Source: Marine Group II euryarchaeote MED-G33 (GTDB taxonomy: Archaea > Thermoplasmatota > Poseidoniia > Poseidoniales > Thalassarchaeaceae). From it: a DNA stretch of 7,830 bases. Positions within the stretch are counted from its first letter, which is position 1, and every line of letters starts with the position of its first letter. The stretch covers positions 1 through 7,830 of the forward strand of contig CATISE010000205.1 in assembly GCA_949538655.1 (NCBI GenBank), in the 5' to 3' direction. The position numbers and the translations under genes were made by a program. This document shows positions 1 to 6,368 of the stretch, in pieces. The notes under the pieces were generated by a model. That model saw nothing but the letters and a program-made list of their open reading frames with translations. It was not told the origin of the DNA and ran no database searches.

Positions 1-1058
1 TCTCGATCATCTACTTTAATCCTTAATCCAGATTGTCGTAATTGTTCCGCAATGTCTAGAACGGTTTCATTCACTGCAGGATTTTTATGAGCAGCAACTG
101 GCATGAGTACAACTTGTATAGGCGCGATTTTAGGCGGGAAAATCAACCCATTGTCATCGCCATGCATACCAACAACTGCACCCAGTAACCTCTCAGACAT
201 GCCATACGTAGTTTGGTGGCAATACTGTGTTTGGCCGCTTTCATCTTGATAAGTCATATCGAAAGCTTTGGCCCATTGATCTTTGTAGTGATGACATGAA
301 GCAACTTGTAGGGTTCGACCATTTGGCATAATCACATCGATTGCAATGGTATACCATGCACCGGGGAAGGTATCCCATACAGGTCTCTTGGACATAATGA
401 CGGGCAGAGACATACGTTCCATCAACCGGCCAACAATTTCTAGATCTTCGTCGATCTGTCTAGATGCACAGTCTTCATCTGCGTGTGCAGTATGGGCTTC
501 AAAGAAATGTATCTCTCTAACGCGGATGAATGAGCGAGTTTGTTTTGTTTCGTAACGGAATGTGTTTACGATTTGATATGTCTTAAGTGGTAAATCTGCA
601 TGACTTCGAATCCAAAGTGGGAACATTGTATACATCGCAGTTTCACTTGTAGGTCGCAAAAACATAGGGACGTCGAGTTCGGTTTCACCAGCATGTTTGA
701 CCCAATACACTTCTTTTTTGAAGCCAGCTTCTTCCTCTTCAACTCGAAGTTCGCTGGGATCAACGCCTTCTTCCCTGGCACGCTTAAGGAGCGAAACAAG
801 ACGGTTTTCCTTGTCCAGAAGTTCTTCAGGGATGAGTAATGGGAATCGAACTTCTTGATGGTCAGTCCGTTCCATTTCTGAATGCGTTAAGTTGTCAATA
901 CAGCGCATTGCTTTCCAACCATATGGCCTCCAGACATCCATTCCTTTGATGGGATATCGCTTATCGACAAGTTCCGCAATTTCAACAATTGCGGGATACC
1001 ATGCATTAAAATCAGACTTTGGCGGTATACCTCGCTTCGCCTGTCCATGCTCTGCCAT
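1..1058 (-). CDS. proS: Prolyl-tRNA synthetase, archaeal/eukaryotic type (C-terminus off the left edge)
   Basis: Charges tRNA-Pro with proline in the cytoplasm. The visible 352 residues show the class II core in order: the N-terminal segment reading TDHQEVRFPLLIPEELL (66-82), the substrate motif RPTSET (135-140), motif 2 FRYE (167-170) followed by the EAHTAHA signature (187-193), and motif 3 around GMSERLLGAVVGMHGDDNG (286-304). The anticodon-binding domain starts at about residue 311 (IAPIQVVLMPV) and is cut. There is no large editing insertion between motifs 2 and 3, so this is the archaeal-type enzyme, normally about 480 residues; about 130 are missing. The start at 1058 is chosen because an in-frame TGA lies about 30 bases upstream and a GAGGT Shine-Dalgarno sits six bases before the ATG. 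It follows coaBC on the same strand after 53 bases, probably in one operon. Confidence 0.96.
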   Translation of the reverse strand, partial: MAEHGQAKRGIPPKSDFNAWYPAIVEIAELVDKRYPIKGMDVWRPYGWKAMRCIDNLTHSEMERTDHQEVRFPLLIPEELLDKENRLVSLLKRAREEGVDPSELRVEEEEAGFKKEVYWVKHAGETELDVPMFLRPTSETAMYTMFPLWIRSHADLPLKTYQIVNTFRYETKQTRSFIRVREIHFFEAHTAHADEDCASRQIDEDLEIVGRLMERMSLPVIMSKRPVWDTFPGAWYTIAIDVIMPNGRTLQVASCHHYKDQWAKAFDMTYQDESGQTQYCHQTTYGMSERLLGAVVGMHGDDNGLIFPPKIAPIQVVLMPVAAHKNPAVNETVLDIAEQLRQSGLRIKVDDR

Positions 1059-1095
1059 AATGTGACCTCGTCTGCATCTTCTGCTTCAATGTGAC
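1035..1095 (-). repeat. Imperfect tandem duplication across the proS start
   Basis: Read on the minus strand, GTCACATT occurs exactly at 1095-1088 and again at 1066-1059, 29 bases apart. After each copy the sequence continues similarly: three differing bases, then GCAGA, two differing bases, then ATG. In the same reading the first copy encodes HIEAEDAD and the second HIMAEHGQ. It may be an old duplication of the start region, but chance cannot be excluded over so short a length. Confidence 0.3.
1065..1069 (-). promoter_or_regulatory. Shine-Dalgarno site of proS
   Basis: GAGGT on the minus strand, six bases before the proS ATG. It fixes the start codon. The same motif with the same spacing precedes the actin-like gene, so it appears to be the standard site for operon-internal genes here. 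Confidence 0.75.
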
Positions 1096-1111
1096 GCAAT
1101 ATCGAGGTTGG

Positions 1112-2284
1112 TTATGAGGTTAATACACCTAAAATAGACAAACACATAGAATCCATGTCTGGCAACTCAACGATTGAATCACTGGTTACAAAATAGGCCC
1201 TTGGTGTAGAGGAATTATGCATTTCTTCCATCATATTGGCAACAGTTGCATCAACACCATAATTTGAAATTTGTTCTAATGCGCGTTGATGTAATTCTTC
1301 AACAGAAACATTAGTTTCCAATTTGAAGCCAATGCGCTTGGCATCTCCAACCGATTTTGACAATTCTTTGATATGTTTCGGGCCAGGTTGCAAATTCAAA
1401 TCCCATCCGTGGTCTCCACTCTTTTTCTTCCCACTGATTGGTTGAGTATAGTAATCTAAAACTGCTGCAGCATGAATCCATGCATCTGGCTTTGAATCAC
1501 ATACATCCAAACATGCAGTAAGCATTTCATCCGGACTCCCTGCTCTGATGATGACTGGTAAATCAAATGATGGATCTGCGCTTGTTTTTCCAGCGATTAC
1601 AGTGACCTTGTGACCCAGACGATACATGAATTCAGCAATGTACCAACCTGTTTGTCCGCTAGAGGCATTTTGAATCGCACGAACAGAATCAATTGGAGCA
1701 CGATTCGCGCCCAAAGTTATTGCAATATGCTTAGAAACGTCACTATTATTGACAACGTGGCACAGTTGAGCAACGATTTGACATGGACTTGCTTGTTTGT
1801 AACGCCCTTCTTCATATGGTCCAAGTATAGTCGAATCAGAATCTAAGCGTTCAAGCAATTCTTGTGTGACTGGATCATCGAATAAATCAGAATGCATTGA
1901 AGGGACAAGCAAAATCGGCACGTCACGGCCACGTGCTGCGGAACAGGCCATGAGGAGTGGATGGTCCATCATACCATTCAAGAAACGCGATATGAAATTT
2001 CTGGAAGCTGGTGCGATTACTACCGCATCATACTCATCCAGTTGAGACATGTCTGCGGTCCAATCTGTGATAACTGGACCCTGAGATGCCCATCCTACAG
2101 CCAGCGGAGTAATCACTTTGGTAGCAGCTGTGGTCATAATGACGGTGACTGAGGCTCCATGACGTCTCAACTCACGGCACAAACGAACTGTTTCAGTAGC
2201 AGCAATGCCACCTGTTACACCCAAAGCAACGTGTTTATTGGCCAACGCAGAGCTGTGAGACTCAACATCAACATCCCTGGCCAT
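1112..2284 (-). CDS. coaBC: CoaBC-like bifunctional protein (phosphopantothenoylcysteine synthetase/decarboxylase), decarboxylase half divergent
   Basis: 390 residues, close to the usual 400. The family makes 4'-phosphopantothenoylcysteine (CoaB) and decarboxylates it with FMN (CoaC) in coenzyme A synthesis. The N-terminal flavoprotein half (about 17-180) has GVTGGIAA (22-29) and VVIAPASRNFISRFLNGM (88-105). The CoaB half (about 186-390) has ITLGANRAPIDSVRAIQNASSG (189-210) with the conserved Asn206, AAAVLDY (272-278), the lysine cluster KKK (286-288) and RIGFKLET (317-324). Oddly, the catalytic His of E. coli CoaC (in HIEL) aligns with Asp78, and the PAMN motif reads PSMH (128-131). The CoaB half therefore looks competent, while the decarboxylase half may be altered or inactive. 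The ATG at 2284 is the only Met before the flavin-fold strand and has no Shine-Dalgarno, as expected for a first gene. proS follows 53 bases downstream. Confidence 0.9.
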   Translation of the reverse strand: MARDVDVESHSSALANKHVALGVTGGIAATETVRLCRELRRHGASVTVIMTTAATKVITPLAVGWASQGPVITDWTADMSQLDEYDAVVIAPASRNFISRFLNGMMDHPLLMACSAARGRDVPILLVPSMHSDLFDDPVTQELLERLDSDSTILGPYEEGRYKQASPCQIVAQLCHVVNNSDVSKHIAITLGANRAPIDSVRAIQNASSGQTGWYIAEFMYRLGHKVTVIAGKTSADPSFDLPVIIRAGSPDEMLTACLDVCDSKPDAWIHAAAVLDYYTQPISGKKKSGDHGWDLNLQPGPKHIKELSKSVGDAKRIGFKLETNVSVEELHQRALEQISNYGVDATVANMMEEMHNSSTPRAYFVTSDSIVELPDMDSMCLSILGVLTS

Positions 2285-2373
2285 GATGAATGGTCTGGCC
2301 CCGCCTTCATGAATCCATCCTTTCAGACATTGCGACGGAAAGAACGATTTCTAGACTGGCCCTGAGACCCCTC
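2285..2373. promoter_or_regulatory. Divergent intergenic region, coaBC / membrane protein
   Basis: These 89 bases must hold the promoters of both divergent genes. No clear Shine-Dalgarno lies before either ATG. Weak AT-rich candidates near -26 are GATTCATGA on the coaBC side (about 2307-2315) and TTTCTA (2348-2353) on the other side. Two near-copies of CTGGCCCCG / CTGGCCCTG lie at 2295-2303 and 2356-2364, one near each start. None of this is strong. Confidence 0.35.
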
Positions 2374-2982
2374 ATGAGCGAAGATACTGACATCGAACAA
2401 TTGGCTCTCGCACATCGGCAATCAGGTACAATGCTTATTTTCACACTTGCTTTAATTGGGTTCCTGGTTTATGCGACACTAGGATCAATGCTCGGTTTAA
2501 TCGCTTTAATCCTGGTTTTTTTACCCATTCCGTTTTGTGTCATGATTGTGAAGGGATATTTTCAACGTGAAAGTTGGGCCTTGCCTTGGGTTTCAGTAAT
2601 TTGGACAATTGCAATTGTAATGTGTTTCCTTTTGGCATTTTTTGAATTCTCTAAGCCCCTCAATGTAGAAGGTTCTACGTGGGGACTTATCCAGGGAATG
2701 TTATTGCTCTACTTGTGCTGGTCAATGTTTCAGAGATTGAAACTGTTACGCCACCCTATGTTCCGTTCATGGTATAGTGGGGAAGGTCCCGTGTTTAATC
2801 AGAACACTGTATTACAAGATGGTGAGGTTCTTGCCACATGTCCGCATTGTCATAGTTTACTCGCAGTCCAACCACTAAACATCAGTGTGGATGAAAAGTG
2901 TCCAATGTGCAATATGAACTTAGTATCCAATCACAGTGTCGAACTTTACTCTGAAATTCCAACCAATAGTGAAGAAGAGTAA
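2374..2982 (+). CDS. Four-helix membrane protein with C-terminal zinc ribbon, function unknown
   Basis: I do not recognise a named family for this 202-residue protein. A short acidic N-terminus (MSEDTDIEQ) leads into two adjacent hydrophobic segments (about 20-39 and 40-59), then a third (about 70-90) and a fourth (about 104-120). A basic stretch (RLKLLRHPMFR, 121-131) follows. A soluble tail contains one zinc ribbon, CPHC (156-159) and CPMC (176-179), and ends in EEE. An even helix number would put both ends on the same side, probably the cytoplasm. An in-frame ATG at 2290 would add 28 residues of low-hydrophobicity sequence and leave five bases to the coaBC start; I prefer 2374. The stop is one base from that of the actin-like gene. 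Its role could be a membrane anchor or sensor, but nothing shown proves this. Confidence 0.85.
   Translation: MSEDTDIEQLALAHRQSGTMLIFTLALIGFLVYATLGSMLGLIALILVFLPIPFCVMIVKGYFQRESWALPWVSVIWTIAIVMCFLLAFFEFSKPLNVEGSTWGLIQGMLLLYLCWSMFQRLKLLRHPMFRSWYSGEGPVFNQNTVLQDGEVLATCPHCHSLLAVQPLNISVDEKCPMCNMNLVSNHSVELYSEIPTNSEEE
2971..2980 (-). terminator. Pyrimidine tract just past the actin-like gene, possible terminator
   Basis: On the minus strand ACTCTTCTTC begins three bases after the TGA of the actin-like gene. The identical 10-mer follows the other convergent minus-strand gene (7086-7077). On the plus strand the same bases encode the acidic end of the converging protein. Archaeal terminators are T-rich, but only five of these ten bases are T, so the call is tentative. 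Confidence 0.25.
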
Positions 2983-2983
2983 C

Positions 2984-4009
2984 TCAGCGATGTGCTAAAG
3001 TCAGATTCTTCCACATATCTTCAGGGACTTCCATGGCAAGTCTCAGTCCACCCATAGCACCCAGTTCTAGCGGGTCTTCTACAGTCAGAACTTCAACTTC
3101 ACCGAGATCGGACAACCTCTCTTCAATCAGGTTACCTAGGCCCGCAATTCCAGAACCTCCACCAGCTAGAATCATGTTGCGCCTAAATGCGTCATGATAT
3201 TCGGGATTGGATCCTGAAATGAGTTCTTTGACACCATCAACAATTGGGTTGACAATCGCTTCACAAGCAGCACTGATGCAATCAGTAATGTCGAGTGACA
3301 TGGCCTTACCTTCAATTGAGAAATCAACAACAACTGGATCTGCAGGTTCTTCGCCAGGTACGAATGAGTGCGATTCCTTCCAGCGTCGTGCCATATCCTT
3401 TGTGATTTGTGCACCCGCATACTTACGCTGAATTTCTTCAATGATTCGTGAATCGATATAATCGCCCGCGAAGTTCACGTGCATTTGGTCTTCAGGAGTT
3501 GGAACGGTCCCATAAACACGACAAAGGTCAGTGGTTCCAGCTCCGATGTCAATTACGAGGGTGTGTTCAATCCGATCGAGGGCGTATGCCACTGCGAATG
3601 GTTCTGAAATGATCATGCAAGCATTGACGCTTCCTGCTGCTGCATCAAAAATTGCAGTTTTGTCTACGTGGCTTGCTTCAGCAGGGGCACCGATAACCGC
3701 AACGACTCGATTGTAATCCTCAGGATCTCCCAAACCAATGATGTTGGTAATGAAATGGGCAATGAATTTCTTATCCTCTGCAGTATCTTTAATCACACCA
3801 TGTTCAAGTGGTCGAAATAGATTGAGTGCGAGTCGATTCTTCAGTGCTTCTTCACCGAACAAAACGTCACGCTTCAAGAAATTCTTGGCAATTTGGTCTT
3901 TCGGAGTTCCAATCACTGTCAGTACTTTTTCGTCATGTCCGTCACTGGATACCATTACTGAACGAAATGTTCCCAAATCTACACCAATGTAAAGAGTCTC
4001 ATCTGCCAT
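2984..4009 (-). CDS. MreB/MamK-type actin-like filament ATPase
   Basis: 341 residues, the usual length for MamK/MreB actins. The ATPase elements are in order: phosphate-1 IGVDLGTFRS (8-17), the MreB-like stretch VLFGEEALKNRL...RPLEHGVIKD (49-75), ISEPFAVAYALD (134-145), phosphate-2 LVIDIGAGTTDLC (151-163), then GTVPTPEDQ (167-175) and AGDYIDSRI (181-189), and the adenosine motif MILAGGGSGIAGLGNLI (279-295). The GTVPxPEDQ, AGxYxD and C-terminal GGLRLAMEVPEDMW segments match MamK, the magnetosome actin, as I remember it, better than cell-shape MreB. Expected activity is ATP-dependent polymerisation in the cytoplasm. The start at 4009 has GAGGT six bases upstream; a TTG 42 bases further out is rejected. 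It is the last gene after the thiolase and TerB-like genes, 86 bases below the latter. No other magnetosome gene is present, so the cargo is unknown. Confidence 0.92.
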   Translation of the reverse strand: MADETLYIGVDLGTFRSVMVSSDGHDEKVLTVIGTPKDQIAKNFLKRDVLFGEEALKNRLALNLFRPLEHGVIKDTAEDKKFIAHFITNIIGLGDPEDYNRVVAVIGAPAEASHVDKTAIFDAAAGSVNACMIISEPFAVAYALDRIEHTLVIDIGAGTTDLCRVYGTVPTPEDQMHVNFAGDYIDSRIIEEIQRKYAGAQITKDMARRWKESHSFVPGEEPADPVVVDFSIEGKAMSLDITDCISAACEAIVNPIVDGVKELISGSNPEYHDAFRRNMILAGGGSGIAGLGNLIEERLSDLGEVEVLTVEDPLELGAMGGLRLAMEVPEDMWKNLTLAHR

Positions 4010-4015
4010 ACTACT

Positions 4016-4020
4016 ACCTC
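4016..4020 (-). promoter_or_regulatory. Shine-Dalgarno site of the actin-like gene
   Basis: GAGGT on the minus strand, six bases before the ATG at 4009, set between two GTAGTAG copies. It decides the start codon in favour of MADETLYIGVDLG. Confidence 0.75.
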
Positions 4021-4028
4021 TACTACTG

Positions 4029-4044
4029 ACCGAGTCTACCCGGT
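4029..4044 (-). promoter_or_regulatory. Imperfect 16-bp dyad in the leader of the actin-like gene
   Basis: The minus strand reads ACCGGGTAGACTCGGT, in which six of eight base pairs across the centre are complementary. It lies 20 bases upstream of the start codon in the 86-base gap after the TerB-like gene. It may be an operator or a small leader hairpin; chance is possible. Confidence 0.25.
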
Positions 4045-4095
4045 ATTTCAACCATGCCCAACTTGTAGTTCCATTGTTTTGGTGATTTTAATGGA

Positions 4096-5130
4096 TTATA
4101 CCCATTGCTGGCAACCCTCACACCACCATGCGCCATACTCGAGATACAAGGGTACATTGACTCCACAATCGGGGCATTCTTTGACTGCATTATCACCAAA
4201 AATATCAATCACAATTCTAACATGATCTTCGTCTGAAATCCCGAGATTTTGGCGCATTGCCCAAAGCATTTGATCTTCACTCGGTGTGATTATTCCATCT
4301 GCTAAAGCGATTTTTATCACTTGATGATAGTCTTCGTATACCTGAATTTCATCTGGGTCTAAAATGACTCCAAGTCGTTCAACACTCATGTTTTTGCCAC
4401 CCGGATCGTCTACAAAAATCACGATGCTATCTTTATCCAGTTTGACATCTCGAAGTTCAATTGAAACACTTGTGCCTTCTGCTGATGCGTGTACAAGATT
4501 ACTCGTTCGATTGATAATCGAAGCTATATTACGAGCAGTTTCCAGCAATGTTCGACCACGTTTCCAGCCCAATTCATCATCTTCGTTAATCACATAAAAT
4601 TCTGTACCCTTGCCAGGGTATTCAACGCGGATTTCTTCACCCCCATCAAAAACGTTGTCTGAAAGATGGATTTTTCCAACTTGGGTTTCCAATAAATTAT
4701 CATCATCATCAAACGAAATCATAAGTGGTTTACGCTCTTCCTCTGCGGCATTGTATTGTCCATGCATTCCAGACATCCATTTGTCTTGTAATCTGTTAAG
4801 TGATTTTTTTTGTGCATCGTCTAAACCATCATCGACACCCAACACACGTGCGAGTCCTTGCCCAGATTGCATTTCGCGCTTGAATTCATCCAGTCGTTCA
4901 GTATCACGCGTTATTGAATCACGTGGACCTGAATTAATATTTTCAGATTCAGGATCTTTCCATTCATAATTGCATTTAGAGCATTGAAGGTAACCTGGAA
5001 TTGAGGACGCAGTTGCACTACCACCACATCTGGAACAATCTCCCTCTTCATCGGTCGATAAGTTATCCTTCGCTTGGCGACGGCCGTCTCGAATCCCGAA
5101 GCCCATGAGATTGGCATACTCATGCCACAT
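4096..5130 (-). CDS. TerB-like domain protein with zinc ribbons at both ends
   Basis: 344 residues. An N-terminal zinc ribbon (C32xxC35, C50xxC53) is followed by a charged, acidic linker (about 60-150). A middle region of mixed strands and helices (about 150-260) contains no motif I recognise. A helical segment (about 262-312) has IALADGIITPSEDQMLW followed by LGISDEDH, the pattern of TerB-like domains (ADGxIxxxE, then LGIS). A second zinc ribbon ends the protein (C319xxC322, C337xxC340). TerB-like domains are linked to metal or stress responses and membrane-associated complexes in bacteria; the role here is unknown. The gene starts 16 bases after the thiolase stop, with AGGCTGAT before the ATG as a weak ribosome site, and precedes the actin-like gene. 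That places it in the same operon and makes it a candidate partner of the filament. Met9 is a possible alternative start. Confidence 0.85.
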   Translation of the reverse strand: MWHEYANLMGFGIRDGRRQAKDNLSTDEEGDCSRCGGSATASSIPGYLQCSKCNYEWKDPESENINSGPRDSITRDTERLDEFKREMQSGQGLARVLGVDDGLDDAQKKSLNRLQDKWMSGMHGQYNAAEEERKPLMISFDDDDNLLETQVGKIHLSDNVFDGGEEIRVEYPGKGTEFYVINEDDELGWKRGRTLLETARNIASIINRTSNLVHASAEGTSVSIELRDVKLDKDSIVIFVDDPGGKNMSVERLGVILDPDEIQVYEDYHQVIKIALADGIITPSEDQMLWAMRQNLGISDEDHVRIVIDIFGDNAVKECPDCGVNVPLYLEYGAWWCEGCQQWV

Positions 5131-5146
5131 ATCAGCCTATTGTGGG

Positions 5147-6274
5147 TCAATTCCAACGTTCCAAGACAGTAGCAATACCCATACCACCGCCGATACACAT
5201 TGTTGCTAGGGCATATTGACCATCTGTTCGTTGTAGCAGACTTGCCGCTTTACCCGTAATACGACATCCACTGGCACCAAGTGGGTGACCGATCGCCAAT
5301 GCACCACCATCGATATTTATTCTAGAGTCATTCATATCGAGACCCATATCTTTCAAACAGGCCAAAGATTGGGCACTGAATGCTTCATTCATTTCAATGA
5401 CATCGATATCATCCATCGTCAAACCAGCACGAATTAGTGCCTTTTCAGTAGCCGGTACGGGGCCATACCCCATGAGCTCAGGTGGTACCCCAGCAACAGC
5501 TGTCGAGACGATTGATGCAAGAGGTTTGATGCTATGTTCGAGAGCAAAATCTTGTGACAAAACGAGCACGCTGGAAGCACCATCTGTAAGTGGCGAACTC
5601 GTGGCTGCTGTAACAGATCCAGTTTCAACAAAAGCAGGTTTCAATTGTGACATTTTTTCCAAATTAGGCGAACGCATGCAACCATCCAATTCACAGCCTG
5701 AAACAGCGATGATTTCATCACTGAATAAACCAGCATTCTGCGCTGAAATCGCCTTCTTATGACTCATTGCCGCAAACTCTTCTTGCACATCTCGCTTAAT
5801 GTCATGACTAGTAGCAAGATTTTCAGCAGTCAAACCCATTCCAATATACGCTTCTGGATAAGTTTGTTCGAGTTTTGGATGCGGAGAGCGGTTGAAACCT
5901 CCTCGCATGATTCGAGACATCGATTCAACGCCCGCACATATGAATGCATTACCCGAACCCATTGCGATTGAACCAGCTGCAGTGTGAAGGACTTGCATCG
6001 ATGAGCCACACAATCGATTGGTAGTCATTCCTGGAACTGTGTCTGGAATCCCAGACATGTAGGTGGAAATTCGGCCAATATTGAGGCCTTGTTCTCCTTC
6101 TGGATATGCACACCCAACCATCACATCTTCGAGTAAATTTACGTCAACGGTCGTTTTCGCCAAGGTTTCCCTGATGACTGCAGAAATCATGTCCTCTGGT
6201 CGCGTATCCTTGAGTTCTCCCCGATGAGCACGTTGGAAAGGCGTCCGACAATAACCCGCAATTACGGCTCGCAT
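5147..6274 (-). CDS. Acetyl-CoA acetyltransferase / 3-ketoacyl-CoA thiolase
   Basis: 375 residues, slightly short of the typical 390. It cleaves 3-ketoacyl-CoA with CoA, or condenses two acetyl-CoA. All catalytic elements are intact: the nucleophile Cys89 in NRLCGSS, GSVTAATSSPLTDGA (219-233), NEAFS (296-300), His330 in GHPLGASGCR, and Cys360 in CIGGGMG. Sequence alone does not separate a degradative (beta-oxidation) role from a biosynthetic one such as feeding the mevalonate pathway. The start at 6274 gives the family's usual opening (MRAVIAGYCRTPFQRA). Met at 6289 adds five residues and is possible. Neither has a Shine-Dalgarno, but a TATA-like GATTATGG lies 23-30 bases before 6274, which fits a leaderless transcript. 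The TerB-like and actin-like genes follow on the same strand. Confidence 0.93.
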   Translation of the reverse strand: MRAVIAGYCRTPFQRAHRGELKDTRPEDMISAVIRETLAKTTVDVNLLEDVMVGCAYPEGEQGLNIGRISTYMSGIPDTVPGMTTNRLCGSSMQVLHTAAGSIAMGSGNAFICAGVESMSRIMRGGFNRSPHPKLEQTYPEAYIGMGLTAENLATSHDIKRDVQEEFAAMSHKKAISAQNAGLFSDEIIAVSGCELDGCMRSPNLEKMSQLKPAFVETGSVTAATSSPLTDGASSVLVLSQDFALEHSIKPLASIVSTAVAGVPPELMGYGPVPATEKALIRAGLTMDDIDVIEMNEAFSAQSLACLKDMGLDMNDSRINIDGGALAIGHPLGASGCRITGKAASLLQRTDGQYALATMCIGGGMGIATVLERWN

Positions 6275-6296
6275 GTATACTGCAAGCATTACGTAC

Positions 6297-6304
6297 CCAT
6301 AATC
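6297..6304 (-). promoter_or_regulatory. TATA-like box for the thiolase operon
   Basis: GATTATGG on the minus strand lies 23-30 bases before the thiolase ATG at 6274, the distance expected for a leaderless archaeal transcript. The match to the TATA consensus is partial. Confidence 0.3.
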
Positions 6305-6315
6305 TTGACGAGAAT

Positions 6316-6332
6316 TGTGCCCTAAGGGCACA
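6316..6332. promoter_or_regulatory. Perfect 17-bp palindrome, likely operator between thiolase and kptA
   Basis: TGTGCCCTAAGGGCACA has two 8-base arms that are exactly complementary around one central A. It sits in the 94-base divergent gap, just upstream of the TATA-like boxes of both genes. This position suits a dimeric repressor or activator acting on both promoters. As RNA it could also form a short hairpin. I saw no second copy in the window. Confidence 0.6.
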
Positions 6333-6337
6333 GAACG

Positions 6338-6343
6338 AATTAT
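6338..6343 (+). promoter_or_regulatory. TATA-like box for kptA
   Basis: AATTAT lies 26-31 bases before the kptA ATG at 6369. That supports this start with a leaderless message and places the box just downstream of the palindrome. Confidence 0.3.
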
Positions 6344-6368
6344 GAAGGGGTGGGCAGTCGGCAGGTTC

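Noticed and set aside
887..1099. 70-codon minus-strand frame beginning MRHIEAEDADEV
   Set aside because: Overlaps the N-terminus of proS in another frame. proS has its own GAGGT site and family motifs.
2984..4009. Magnetosome gene island
   Set aside because: Only a MamK-like protein is present. No recognisable MamA, MamB, MamM, MamE or other magnetosome protein lies in the window.
4010..4051. TTG-initiated 14-residue N-terminal extension of the actin-like protein
   Set aside because: It would place the GAGGT Shine-Dalgarno inside the gene, and the ATG at 4009 gives the normal family N-terminus.
4610..4969. 119-codon open frame on the plus strand
   Set aside because: Antisense to the TerB-like gene. 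The product is Ser/Pro/Cys rich with no motif, and the opposite frame has clear domains.
4096..5130. Tellurite resistance operon
   Set aside because: Only a TerB-like helical segment is seen. No TerC, TerD or TerZ-type protein is nearby, so a resistance role is not supported.
5397..5762. 121-codon open frame on the plus strand
   Set aside because: Antisense to the catalytic core of the thiolase, whose motifs are intact.
6315..6368. TTG start for kptA giving 18 extra residues
   Set aside because: The added codons are the palindrome itself. ATG 6369 already includes the whole zinc finger and has a TATA-like box at the right distance.
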